Below the pieces are notes generated by a model. It saw nothing but the letters and a program-made list of their open reading frames with translations, was not told the DNA's origin and did not search any database. Source: Madurella fahalii (taxonomy: Eukaryota > Ascomycota > Sordariomycetes > Sordariales). From it: DNA of 64,000 bases. The stretch covers positions 3,038,001 to 3,102,000 of the forward strand of contig CM056874.1 of assembly GCA_029876055.1 (NCBI GenBank). The letters are read 5' to 3'. The position numbers and the translations under genes are program-made. This document shows positions 31,114-43,044 of this stretch, one piece after another. Numbering within the stretch: the first letter of the stretch is position 1; every line of letters starts with the position of its first letter.

Positions 31114-32230
31114 TAAGCAGAGACAAACAAGCCCAGAGGTACGGAGTAGCTGGTTCCAGCACAAGCAATTCACATCCCTGGTGGCTGATGCCAAACGAAG
31201 CGGGAAAAGGGGGCCAGGAAGCAAGAATACCCGGATGCAGCCCTGTTGCTGTCAATGAACCCTACAAAAGTGTAAATGTCATTGTAGCACTCTGACCAAA
31301 ACGGGGCGGGCCGGCTTCCCAGCGGTGGAACTCTCCCCCTGGGGTCGGGATCGGAAATGATGTATTGCAACTCGAAAGGGAGACATGGGGAAGCGACTCG
31401 TGCCACACCCCACCCACTTTTCCCGTTCAGTCGTTGAGACAACCACTGTTAAGCGGTGCTTGTTACCATTGAAGAGGGTGCTGAACTTGGGGTTAGGGTT
31501 GATTGAAGCTATCTTCTCTAACTCGGATACAAAATGTAAATTTGTTACAGCAGTAGAAGAGGCAGGACGTACTACAAGGTTAACCATATCGAGGCGGTCG
31601 ATACACCGGTATACTACTAGAGCTAGAGCCACTTCGTCCCGTCGGCTACAGACAGCGCCGTCTCTGTGGAAGGACGCCCTCAGGACGCCATCGTAACCGT
31701 AGGCGGGGGGAGCCTCAATTCGCGCGCAACGCGGGCGATTTTGACTATCGGATTGGCTTCGATATATTGCACGTTTCCTGAGCTAGACGCTCTATCTTCC
31801 CACATTCGAATGGGCCAGTTTGGATGGCGTTGGTGGAAAATCAAAAAGTGGCCGGTTCAGCGGTAAGCACCAGAATCCGTCTGCCCTGCGGAACGGGGCC
31901 TAGCTGACTTGGGGACAAAATGCGAGGTGGTGAAACATCTCCAGGGCTGCATCAACAGTAGAAAGCCGAGACCTGCAGACCTGCAAGCGGCTGGGTAGTG
32001 CCGCTGCCTGTCCTCTGTGGCTGCGGGAACCCCTGCTTTGGTCTTTTTGGTTGGGTGCGCTCACTGACCGGGGTCGCATGAAGGGAGGGGCTCCACCTCG
32101 ACGCTGTGGTGGTGCTCGACCTGCTGCCTCGTGAGCACCGTCCATCAGCACCATCAGCACCATCAGCCATCAGCCTTCAGCCGCACCACAGGCCGCGACT
32201 TCACACAAACGAACCTAAGAACTGTCGGTC

Positions 32231-32238
32231 TATATATA
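32231..32238 (+). promoter_or_regulatory. Candidate TATA box of the TBC gene
   Basis: TATATATA lies 160 bp before the start codon of the GRAM-TBC gene, in a region with no competing ORF. Position and sequence fit a core promoter element; no expression data. Confidence 0.4.
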
Positions 32239-32396
32239 CGACGTTTCTCGACATCTATCGCCGCGTGCCAAACCCCTGCTCCTGCCGTGCATTTGCCCTC
32301 CCAGCACGTTCTCGTCGTCTTCAGAACCAACATCGAAGCCGCCCTGCGATTCGCCCGTCTGCTGCCGGAAGGCAGCGCCCCTAACGGGACCACAGG

Positions 32397-35300
32397 ATGT
32401 TGAATCTCTCGAGCTTTGTACAAAAGGCGCAACAGCTGCTGGACCCGACGCAGGGCCTGAACCTTTCCGAGTCCGACAGGAATCCGTCCAAGGCCTCGCT
32501 GTTCCAGAACCAGTTTCGGCTTCCATCATCCCAACACCCGCTCTATGAGATCACAGCTGAGCTTACCATCCCGCCCGCGAATGCTACCCAAGGCGACCGA
32601 GACCGAGGCCGCGGCTACCAGTACGCCGGGAAGCTGCATCTCTCCGAGGCCTTCCTGTGCTTCTCCACCACCCCGTCCAGCTTCCAGCAGACGGCCAGCA
32701 CATCGTCCTCCTCGATATTCACCGGCCAGACCCACGGCGGAGGACCCAGCGGCAATGGCTTTACGTTCCCCCTCTGCTCGATCCGGAGAGTGGAGCGGCT
32801 TCACAGCCAGACCTTCCAGGTAGGTTATGCTCGGATTCCGGCCCCGGCCGTGGCATTTGCTGATGGACCCGGCTTTGCAGTTCGCGCTCTCCATATCGAC
32901 ATGGAACGGCATCAGCCAGGATGCCGTCAAGGAGAAGGATAAGAAGGAACTGAGGGAACAGCGCATTACGGTCGAATTGGCGGGGACCCGACCCGCCTGC
33001 GAGCGATTCTGCGACGGTCTGAAGAAGGGACTGCGGGCCAATGTCGGGAACGTTGGAAAGTTGAAGAAAGTTGCTGCCGAGTGCTACTCCGAGTACCTCC
33101 TCCGGCCCGAGGACAAGAAGAACGCCAACCCTCCCGATGCCGGGCTGGGCATGCTCTTCAAATATCCCGGCGACCCAAAGAAGCTCCGGGATAGAGCAAA
33201 GATGAGGCTGTGGGCCGAATACCTCCGCGACAATGGCCGGAACATGACGCTAATCCGCCAGCCAACATTTCACAAGCTGATCAGGGTGGGCTTGCCGAAC
33301 AGGCTAAGGGGCGAGATGTGGGAGCTGACGTCCGGCTCCATCTACCTGAGACTCGAAAACCCCACGCTGTATACCGACACGCTTTCCAAGTTCTCCGGGA
33401 AGGAGTCGCTTGCGATTGACGAAATCGAAAAAGACCTGAACCGCAGCCTACCCGAGTACCCGGGCTTCCAGAGCGACGAGGGCATCGGCCGGCTTCGCCG
33501 GGTTCTCACAGCATACAGCTGGGTCAATGCCGATGTTGGCTACTGCCAGGCCATGAACATTGTTGTTGCGGCGCTGCTCATCTACATGTCTGAGACGCAA
33601 GCCTTTTTCCTCCTCTCCGCCCTTTGTGACCGACTGGTACCTGGATACTACTCGACCACAATGTACGGCACCCTCCTCGATCAAAAGGTATTTGAATCTC
33701 TCGTGGAGAGGACGATGCCTATCCTGTGGGACCATCTAGTCAAGAGTGATGTCCAGTTGTCGGTCGTCTCGCTTCCCTGGTTCTTGTCTCTGTACATCAA
33801 TTCGATGCCCCTGGTGTTCGCATTTCGGGTTCTAGATGTGTTCTTTGTCGAGGGCCCCAAAGTCCTGTTCCAAGTCGGCTTGGCTATTCTCAGGATAAAT
33901 GGAGAGGAGCTGCTCGACGCAGCCGACGACGGCGCCTTCATCTCCGTCCTCAAATCCTACTTTTCTCGCCTAGACGAATCAGCCCACCCAAAGTCGGAGA
34001 ATCCGAAGCTGAGGGCTGTGACCAAGTTCCAGGAACTCATGGTTGTCGCGTTTAAGGAGTTCTCGGGCATCACGCACAGCAGCATTACGGACCTTCGACT
34101 GAAGAACAAGGATGCTGTGCTGAACAACATCGAGAACTTCGCGAAGCGCACCGCCATCAGGAACCTAGGGCCAGACAGCAAGTTGCTCACCAACGAGGAA
34201 CTGGGTGCGTTATACGACAGGTTTTACGGAGTTTTGTATGAGAGGCAACAACGAGACCACATCATGAAGCAGGAGCAGGCAAGGCGAGCCAAAAACAGCC
34301 GATCGCGAATCGCAGAGGCGGCTAGCGAGGGAGACCACAGTATCGAGAAAGGGCGTGTCGGCTTAGGGCCGAGCACCAGTTTGATGGACTACGACGCGTT
34401 CCGTGAATTCCTCGCTGGCATGTCTAGATGGGCTATTTCAGACTCCCCCTCCACGCCTCGACGCGACGGCCCCGCGGAGAAGGACAAGGGGTTTTACAGC
34501 AGTTTCAGGAGGTCCGAAGCATTAGTATCCCCGTGGGGCGCCGGCCCCGAGCCTGCCGACCACGAGTTCTTGAAAAGGTTATTCCAAAAGTGGGATACAG
34601 ACTCATCGTCGGCGCTCACACTCCAGAATGTCGTCTCCGGCATGGCGCGTATCAAGGGAAAGCGAGACATCATGGGGACCATCAACTACTTTTTCGAACT
34701 GCATGATGATGACGATGACGGCAAAGTCGACAGGGAAGGCATCTTGCGCATGTCTGAAGCGTTGTTGTTCCTTTCTCGCCGCGGGCTAGAGGGCACACTG
34801 AGTCCCTCGAGTTCGACCTTGGCTCTAAGCGGAGACGCCGCGAACGGCGGTCAAAACGACGTTCCCGGCCAGTCCGTAAGCGAGCGGTTCCTCGGTAGCG
34901 TCAGTGCCTTTATTCGGAGGTGCTTCGAGTACGCCGACCCAGACCATCCAAGCAACCAAGACAATGCCGTGCAGGAGGTGCAAGAAAAGCTCGAGTCGAC
35001 CCAATTGGCAGTGGAAGAGGCGGCAAGCGACCAGCTAGTGAGCCCCGACGCGTTCGCCATTGGTGATGAAGACGAAGACGACGAAGACGACAACGATGAT
35101 GACCTATTGGCGATGGACTCCCCGGCGGGCAGCCCCAAACCAGCCATGAGATCCGACACACTTGGTAGCCAGCCTCCAGCACTCCAGCTGGACTCGGCAC
35201 AATTGACGCCTGATCATGACTTGGTGACTCGACGGCGCGCGTCAAAAGCTCAGTCAGAGAAGGCCAATGCCGCCCTCGATCCGTCCAACCCCTTGCACAT

Positions 35301-35937
35301 TACGCTTCCAACATTCCGCATGGTTGTTCTGGCCGATGAGCTGCTCGAACAATTTTTCGAGTCATCATTTCCAGCATCCTTCCACATCATCGAAGGTCTC
35401 CCTTCGTCAAACAGCTCAGCAAGCGCCTCATCCCTGACCACATTCTCTAACCTTGGCATCGGCGCCGGTCGAGCAGTCAATGCTGCTCTTGGCGGTGGTG
35501 GTGCGCCGGCAGCGCCAGCGGGTGGCCGGGGCCTCCGCGGCGTGCTCGACAACATTGTCACAGACGGCATGCGCGTGGCGGCCGAAGTACGCCGCCGGAT
35601 GGAGGAGGCGCAGAAGGAGCTGGAGAAGAACGCGCTCCCTGGGCAGCGGACTGAGGAGGATGAGGAGGACGATGAAGAGGACCCCGGCCTTGAACGGCCG
35701 TCTGGGGCGGCTGGCAAGGGCGTGGCGTACCAGGGCGACGCGGAGCGCCGCAGTGTGCGGAGCTCGGACAGGGACCTTCTCACGGGCGCTGACGCGGAAG
35801 CCAGTGACGCGAACGCGTCTGGTGCGAGCCGTGCCAGCGAGGGAGGAGTGGGTGATCTCGGCGGGACTGTAGCGGGGCCGAGCATTAGTGCTGGAGGCGT
35901 GACCCCCAAGGTTGTGGGAGTCGAGTTTGACGGCTAG
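32397..35937 (+). CDS. gyp2: GRAM-TBC-EF-hand Rab GTPase-activating protein
   Basis: Rab GAP of the Gyp2/Mdr1/TBC1D8-9 type, 1159 residues, predicted to accelerate GTP hydrolysis by Rab GTPases on endomembranes. Two exons (32397-32819, 32881-35937; 61-bp intron; splice CAG|GTAGGT). A GRAM-like N-terminal region (about 39-230) shows YAGKLHLSEAFLCFST and FPLCSIRRVERL. The TBC domain (about 270-490) has the arginine-finger motif I-E-K-D-L-N-R (323-329) and the glutamine-finger motif YCQAMN (362-367), both intact, so an active GAP is expected. A canonical EF-hand (HDDDDDGKVDREGI, about 748-761) lies after the TBC. The last 350 residues are acidic and Ser/Gly-rich with a short coiled-coil-like stretch (VRRRMEEAQKELEKNA). 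Confidence 0.93.
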
Positions 35938-36862
35938 GAGACGTTGGACTGGCTACCCTTGGTGGGTCGAAAGGGATCAGATGGTGAGAAATGAAAGGAG
36001 ACGGGGCTGTAACCCCCGTGGTTGGTCTTTCCGCTCTCTTGGTTATTCGTTCCACTGGGTATTGTTGCCGGTATCCCGACACGGATGGGTGCTGGGATGA
36101 ATGGGCGGCGTGGCAGGAGTACGGGGCGTGTGAACAGGGCAGTGCTTGTAAGTGGCCCGCTGATGCCATCGTCTGCCGATGGCTCCTACTGATTTGCAGG
36201 CGTTTTAGAGTCTGGTATATCTGCATTGAGACATACATTTGCGGTCAAGCCTACCATTTTGCAAAGCTGTTTAGCGACAAGTCCATGGTCGTCTCTCTAT
36301 CGGTGCTCGTCACTCCCTCGTCATGGTCCGCCATTCCACGGCGAGGCAGTTCTCCTCGGTGAAAATTCCACTTAGTCTTCGTTACTGATATTTTTATCCT
36401 TCCCTTTGGGTCATAACCCCTCTTTGGAATCCGCCGAGGAGAAATTGGTTTCCTCCCGTGTGTTGCGGGGGCAGGGAGAGGTTTGTCTGGGGTTTGAGTG
36501 AGACCGAGACAACAAGAAGGAATTCCGAGTGTCTTGATTTTTCATTTTACCTCTCGCCGCTGTTATGAGCATTCCAATTCTCGCCGTGAGGATGTCTTGC
36601 ATCGCGTCAACAGCATTGAAGGCATCGTGTACGGCGACCGCGCCGTAACGACGATGTCGCGTTTCGCTGTCCTTGTTCAAATACTCTGCTGGCCCATCGT
36701 GTGAGCGACATCTCGACAGTCCTGTCCGTGTCGCCTTTGCAATTTCACTCGTTGTCTCTGGTCTGGTCTACTGCTGTCGTGGACGGTCTCGTCGACTTAC
36801 TGTCGCTGTCGCTCTTTAACCCCTTTCTCCTTTGGAACTCGTGCCTAAAGGTAACCATCAAC
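35938..36862. other. Intergenic region, no gene seen
   Basis: 3' UTR of the TBC gene and upstream region of the WSC gene. An open frame continuous with the WSC exon extends upstream to 36701 but starts at a non-ATG codon and lacks the signal peptide, so I treat it as untranslated leader. Confidence 0.45.
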
Positions 36863-39850
36863 ATGCGCATCAGGGCGAGCCAGGTTCTTCTGGCCGCGGC
36901 CAGCCTGCTGAGCTGTGCCGACGCCCAGGCTTTCTTTGGCTCTGTGCAGGCCGAGCTCGAAGCTTGCGGAAGCGACAACTTCGTCTACCTCGGTTGCTTT
37001 GACGAGTTCGAGGCCAATGCTGGCGAGTTCTTTAACTTTAGGCCGCAGGCCTTCATCACCAGTCTCTCGGACCCGTCAAGCACCTTTCCGGGATGGGATC
37101 CCGGCTCCCTGTTCAACAACACGGTGACCCCTCTCAGCTGTGCTCGCGCCTGCCGTGGTTTTGGCTACAAGTTCACTTCGCTCAGAGACAACGTCTGCGA
37201 GTGCGGTACCCAGATGCCCTTGGGTTATACCGCGGATGTCGCTGCTGTCTGTGATGCGGCCTGTTTCGGTGACTCGGCCCAGACCTGCGGAGGCAGCACG
37301 GACGCACAAGTCTACCTCGATCCCACCTTTGCTGATAACGCGGAGATCACCCCCGATTCCGACCCGGTGGTAGCAGAGTTCTACCGCTACGTGGGCTGCT
37401 ACTATGCTCCGACCGGTTTCCCGACCGCTGATAGCCGAGCATTGGCGCTGGTGACAAGCATTGATGACTGCTTTGCCGCGTGTGCTGGCATGGGATACCC
37501 CCTGGTGTATGGCGTACCGGAAAGGTTGGTGATCATCTTCAGTCGAGGAGCTCTTGGGAATTTCTTGACTGACCTCCTCGTAGCGGTGAAGTCCGCTGTC
37601 ATTGCGGAACAACATTCGGGTATCCATCGCACCGTGTTTATACAGATCTCCTTGCCACCCCGGGAGACTGTAACATCGGTTGTGAAGCCGGGGCGTGAGT
37701 CTCCTTCTGCCATACATCCTCTTTTCCATCTCCCGCCGCTGACAATATGCAAATCTAGCGTGCCCGGCGATTGCGACATAGCGACGGAGAGATGTTGCGG
37801 TCAAAATGATGTTTTTCCGGTCTACATCAACACAGAGCTCCAGGGATGCTATACCCCTCTACTTCCCGGCTTCAAGGAATCCATCAACGATCCCACTTAC
37901 GACTGCAATGACCTTTCGGACCTTCTGACAGGGCCCCCGACGGAGCTCAGTTTGCCGGACTTCGATCCGGCCGACCTTATCGATTCGGATCCGGCACTGA
38001 TCCATAGGGTGATGGTCTCTGCGAATGGCAGGACATATTACCTTAACGGCTGTTACGGACTGGCCCCTCTGGGTGACGCGCCTGAGAACGGCGTGTTCAA
38101 CGTCGTTGGGTCCACTCCGATCTTGGGTTTGACTCCCGCAACACTCGTTGAGTGTGCGAATCAGTGCAGTACCTTGAATTACGACGCGTTTGGCATGGTC
38201 AATGGCCAGTAAGTCGCCGTCCTCTTAGCTCACATACATGCTATTCCTAGGAAGCCCCTCCACGCGCAGCGGTGCTTTGCTCACAATGTATTACAGAGAT
38301 TGCTATTGCGCTACGAGCGTGTTCACCAACGCCGACCCAGAGGCCATGTCGACTTGCCGGGTTGCATGCGTGGACGCTGACAATATCGCATGCGGTGGCG
38401 CCACGTCGCCTATCGTATACACGGTTGATGTGGGCGGCATCTTCCCAGACCTAGCCGCTAGGCTAGCTATCCCGCCGCCAGACTACGAGTGCGAACGCAG
38501 AGGTGAGATCCCTTGTTTATATCTAACTTTAGGTCATTTCTTGCACGGGCTGGGTCGGTGATACTCGCATTGATCAGCGCATGGAGTGTTCTTCTCCGTT
38601 TCTTTTTCAGCTTATCGCCATGATTTGCTTCTTTCGTCGTAGTATAGCCCCTAACCACATTGGCAGTGACTATCACGACCACCAGAACCATCACGTCAAC
38701 GACCAGCACAACTACCACTGACTCGACCACGACTAGCACCACAACCACCGATATTTCGACGACGAGCACAACAACAAGCACCACGACTACTGATGTCTCC
38801 ACTTCGAGCACAACCACAACTGATGTGTCTACAACTAGTACAACAACAAGCACCACAACCACTGATGTCTCTACAACAAGCACAACAACAAGCACCACGA
38901 CTACCGATGTTTCCACTACGAGCACAACCACAACTGATGTGTCTACAACTAGTACAACAACAAGCACCACAACTACTGACGTCTCTACAACAAGCACAAC
39001 AACAAGCACTACGACCACTGATATCTCCACAACAAGCACCACAACCACCGGCACTTCCACAACGAGCACCAGCACAACGTCCACCATCACCCTGTACAGA
39101 CTGACACGCACAACATCCACCACCACCACAACCACCAGCACGACGTCTACGATCAGTCTCTTTAGGCTCACACGCACAACGTCGACATCTAGGACGACGA
39201 CGACAACCACCAGTACGCGCACCAGAACCACCACCACGACCACCACGACGAGCAGGACCAGAACATGGTTCCCCTGGCCGACGTGGAACCCATGGTGTGA
39301 TTTCGGCGAGCCAGGATGCGACAGCTTCGGCGGTAACGAGCCGTTCACCGGCGGCGGGTTTGGTCCGGGGTCGACAACCAATGTCCAGCGAGATACCGTC
39401 AGTGCCGGTGACGGCGAGGGCGAGGGCGAGGGCACTGCCGAGGTGGAGGAGGAGATTGTGCAAGTGAATACGTTTGTGTACCGCGGCGCCGACGACGACA
39501 CCGATACCGATGCCAACGCCCAACCTCTCAATCTCAACGCCGCCCGCCTCCCTGCGGACGCGAACTTCCCCGCTGATGGCGGAGAGGAGGGCCTCTGCTC
39601 GGGCATAGGCTGCACCCTCGACCTGCCAGACAACCTCTTCCACCTACCGGCCACGGCACCGCCGGACATGGCTTGCTCGACTGTGGTCGAGTCGTGGTTG
39701 GCCGGCGCGACGACTGTCCTGGGTCATGCGGAGGAAGAGGGCGAGGCTCTGGCGCGGGGCGGCGAGTTTGTCGGATTGGCGAAGAGAAACCGTATTCAGG
39801 TGGAGGTGGAGGAGATCGAGATTGTGCAAATTGAGAGGCGACCTCATTAG
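36863..39850 (+). CDS. Secreted multi-WSC-domain protein with Thr-rich stalk
   Basis: Carbohydrate-binding-type extracellular protein of 870 residues in five exons (36863-37524, 37584-37694, 37759-38208, 38297-38502, 38667-39850). It begins with a signal peptide (MRIRASQVLLAAASLLSCAD). Three WSC-like Cys modules follow: FVYLGCFDEFE...CECG...QTCGG; YRYVGCYYAPTG...GEVRCHCGTTFG...DCDIATERCCG, completed only by two splices; and YYLNGCYGLAP...DCYCA...IACGG. Next is a stalk of about 200 residues of Thr/Ser/Asp repeats (TTTSTTTTDVSTTST-like), likely O-glycosylated, then WFPWPTWNPWCDFGEPGCDS and an acidic tail ending IERRPH. Unlike yeast Wsc sensors there is no transmembrane helix or GPI signal, so it is probably secreted or wall-bound. 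Confidence 0.85.
38690..39275 (+). repeat. Degenerate ACA/ACC-rich coding repeat (Thr-rich stalk)
   Basis: Tandem units of about 45-90 bp encode TTSTTTSTTTTDVS-type repeats. Blocks near 38,790-38,900 and 38,910-39,020 are close copies of each other, suggesting recent internal duplication. The antisense strand is open over the same span, a side effect of the codon bias. Confidence 0.85.
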
Positions 39851-40358
39851 ACCTTTTTGAAGTTTTAAAGAGGGTTGGTGGATATGAGGCAAGGGGGGAA
39901 AGAGGGAAACGGGGGGAAGAGGGATGATTGGTCCGTGGGGAAGGGGGATGTGTTGTAGAGGTTAGGAGAGGCGAGAGACATGATCATTAGGTTGCTTTCT
40001 TGATTTACACAAGTTTCTATTTCTTGAACGTGGCTGAGGGTTTGTTAACCGCTTGTATAGCGTTAGGGCTGTTTAAGGTGTAAGGGGGTTAGGGTTGAGT
40101 ATGCAGAGGAGTAGCTTGTATGTCTGGCCGACTTCTTGGGTTTGTCCTGATTAATTGATTGGCGCCGTATTTTAACTTGGAAATTGAGGAACATGACTTT
40201 TTGGCCCACTGATTCTCTATTGTTGATTGTGCGGCTGTGGGATGAGGTCCTACTGCTTACCATAGCAGGTTAATGATGCTTGCGTTGATAATTTAGGATC
40301 CGAGTTTTGTGATGATATATGGGGATGAACTAGTACTATGTACAAAGCATATGAGCAT
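39851..40358. other. Convergent intergenic region, no gene seen
   Basis: 3' UTRs of the WSC (plus) and FAD-oxidase (minus) genes. A telomere-like GGGGTTAGGGTT occurs at 40085-40096. No ORF with family content. Confidence 0.5.
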
Positions 40359-42111
40359 CTAGTAAAGACCTAGAATCTCTCCAATTACGTTGCGGTAGAT
40401 GCCCTGGGGGTCAAACTTTTCCCGGACAGCCTTGAACCGGGCGAGGTACTGTGGCCTGTCAGTAAGAGCGATGTGCGACAAGCTGCTGAGACTTACATTT
40501 GGATCCAGGTTCTTGACGGACCTGGAAAAGACCTCGCGCGTGTTCTTAGTCCAGTGCGGGCGGCACGGGAACTCGTCGATGAGCGTATTTGCGACTTTGT
40601 GATCTGCCAGACTGTTAGTTTTCTTCTGTCCGACGGCCTGGGGCCGCTTACAGAAAGGCTCGTTGAACCGCTTCTCGTCGCCAATCGAAGGCCTGTACGA
40701 CGGGAAGTCAAACATGATAGCGCCCTTGGTCCAATCGGCGCCGTCGGTCGTGTTGTACGTGACTTGGCCGAGGAGATCAAAGTAGGCCTTGCCGACTGCT
40801 CCATTGTTAACGGCGCTCTCGTTTCCGTGTATCCATCACAGACTCACACTTGATATTAATCCCGCTGCGGTACGTCGATGTCATGACGATCCCCCTCTTG
40901 AGCTCGTCATCAAAAAGCTGCCGCACCCGCTTCAGCATCTGGTTCGCTAGCGTCACGGGAAATGCTAACTCCAGAGTGTATCCGCGGAGGCCGTAATCCC
41001 ACTCAGCCTTCTGGTCCGGATACAGGCCGCCAATGAGCACATCATAGTTCCAGCCATAGACGGGCCACTCCTCGATCTCCTCGTTCGTCGTCTTTTCACG
41101 GAAGTTGGGCTTGGACCACAGGCCGAAGAAAATCTCCTCTATGAGCATGTTGGACGTGGGCAGGTACTTGCCGCTGTCAAGCAGCGTCTTGGCAGCCGCG
41201 GCTTCCAGCGCCGAGACGGAAAAGGTGTTCTGGAAACCCTCCTGGGGGGTCGAGTTTGCCGGGACGGGGTCATAGTAGCGGTGGTGGAACCTTCTCTTGT
41301 ACGGCCACCACCAGAGATTGGCTGTCGCGTACGGCGCGATCATGCCGTAGATGTCTCCCTCGAGGACATCCTTCTCTTCGAGACTGTTCATGTCGGTCAA
41401 CACGCCATTTCACTCCGTCCACCACTCTCCGAAAGGCATCACTTACGTCGCCTGCTTCGCGTACACCTTAGTATCCGGATAAATCTGCAGTTTGATCCTC
41501 GCGATAATCCCCAACAAGCCCAACGAAGTCGACGCCGCCAGCCACTCATCATCCCCCTCATCCCTGACCACCCTCCTCACCTCTCCGGCTCCGTCAATAA
41601 TATCCATGGCCAACGCCCCAGCCGCGACCATCGAGTCCTCCCGGATCGAGCTCCTATGCGCCCCCATCGCCACGCTCCCGCCAAAGCTGATATTCCAGTT
41701 CGTCAACGTATACCCCACGCTGGCCCCCCTCTCATGCAAGTACTCTGCCAGCTGGAAGAACGTAACCCCCGCGTCCACCCAGACACTTCCCTTGTCTGCG
41801 CCAGCAGGTAGGTCAAAGTCGTAGATCCCCGCCACGTTCTCCGTGCGTATGATCACAGTCCAGTCGTCGGCGCACTGCGTGTCGTACCACATGTGGCCCT
41901 TCCCAGCGGCGCGGACGAGCGAGCCGGATTGGGCGGCTTCCTTGACTACGGATTGCATGTCCTCGACCGAGGTGGCGTCGTGGACGCGGGAGACGTTGTA
42001 GCATGACGGAGAGCCAGGGCCGTCAAAGGTGTTGTACTCGAAGGCCGCGGCCGTGGTGGCCGCGAGGATGGTGGTGGTCGCAAGACCGGCGAGGCCGGGG
42101 ATGGTGAGCAT
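40359..42111 (-). CDS. Secreted FAD-linked oxidoreductase, sugar-lactone oxidase-like
   Basis: Predicted vanillyl-alcohol-oxidase-fold flavoenzyme (FAD_binding_4 plus a D-arabinono-1,4-lactone oxidase-type C-terminus) of 513 residues. Five exons (42111-41447, 41383-40848, 40795-40652, 40603-40497, 40448-40359; introns 48-63 bp). The signal peptide is MLTIPGLAGLATTTILAATT. The FAD half shows LVRAAGKGHMWYDTQ, VWVDAGVTFFQLAEYL, WNISFGGSVAMGAH and ASTSLGLLGIIARI. The C-terminal half shows a Trp/Tyr-rich segment (ATANLWWWPYKRRFHHRYY), SGINIKFGKAYFDLLG joined by splice, and WTKNTREVF. The last exon ends IYRNVIGEILGLY. Secretion suggests an extracellular sugar or lactone substrate; the substrate is not deducible. 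A TATATAA element lies about 100 bp upstream. Confidence 0.85.
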
Positions 42112-43044
42112 CTTGGAGTTGGTATTACCTGAAAGCCTCCAGATAGCCTAGGCTAACGAGAGGCGTAGGGGATGTGGAAGATCTCGACCAGGGGTTCTGG
42201 ACGGGGTTATATACAAGGGAAGAATATCACTGGAGGCCTTTGGACATTGCTTCCCCCCGCGGCCGCTCCACCGCGCCAACATAGCAATACAGAGCCCTGA
42301 GTAGCAGTCACACACGACAGCCGCGGCCCCACGAGCAGAGCTCAGAGTGGCACCATGTGATGCTGGGCATGGCCATTGGAGGTCGTATTCTAATTAGGAC
42401 GGGGAGGTGTGTGAAGACAGCCCGACTCACGCAGTATCAGCCGACGTGAAGTCAGCCACCCCCGTCCGTTGGCAGATGCTGCTGATGCTGTTGTCTGCAG
42501 GCAACACGCAAAGGCAACCTGCGATGCCTGCTGCCCTGCTGCTTGCAACGGCGTTGATGATGCCAAGTCGGGCGGCAACCCTCAAGGGGGAAATTGGTCG
42601 CTACGCGATGTCACTCCCCGCGAATCACCGCACCAAGACCCCCTGCTCGGCAGAAAATGCGGGGGAATGCAAGCCATATCCCAACCCTGTATTGGGGGGT
42701 TGAAGCGGCATCGTTACTCTTCCCCTGCTCGGCTTCGAAGGATCGACTGGCCGTGAACTCGGCCGTGCCGCCGAATCGGTTGGCCAAGCGGCCAATGGCT
42801 GGAAAGGACGTTGCTCGGCTTATTGAAGGAATGCAAGCAATGATGAATAGGGGAGGTCTTCTCACCCAAGCAAAGTTCCCTGGTTCCCACGTGATTATCT
42901 GCTCTCCTTCTTCTCCATCGTCAAGACTTCGGGGTCGAGTTAGAGATGAATCAGCTGTCGAGAGGTTGAGGCCTCTGGTACGGGAAGCTCAGAGCATGAG
43001 CAGGCGCCGACAAGAAATACTCTCTCAAATCAATTCATTGGCAA
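42112..43044. other. Intergenic region, no gene seen
   Basis: Upstream region of the FAD-oxidase gene and 3' side of the HET gene. Open frames at 42407-42756 and 42594-43055 (plus) have no motif and overlap one another, so I do not call them. Confidence 0.45.
42207..42216 (-). promoter_or_regulatory. Candidate TATA box of the FAD-oxidase gene
   Basis: On the minus strand GTATATAACC lies about 95-105 bp before the ATG at 42111, a typical fungal core-promoter position. Confidence 0.45.

Larger units (their letters stand above)
30402..32396. promoter_or_regulatory. 2-kb divergent region between PKA-type and TBC genes
   Basis: Presumably holds both promoters and 5' leaders. It contains a three-copy 16-bp tandem repeat (31060-31113), a telomere-like GGGGTTAGGGTT at 31489-31500, a repeated CATCAGCAC run near 32,140-32,165 and a TATATATA box at 32231-32238, about 160 bp before the TBC ATG. 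No supported ORF. Confidence 0.45.

Noticed and set aside
38467..39669. 400-codon minus-strand frame rich in Val/Leu opposite the WSC stalk
   Set aside because: It is the complement of ACA/ACC Thr repeats (giving Val/Gly/Cys runs) and crosses the real intron and exons; no domain.
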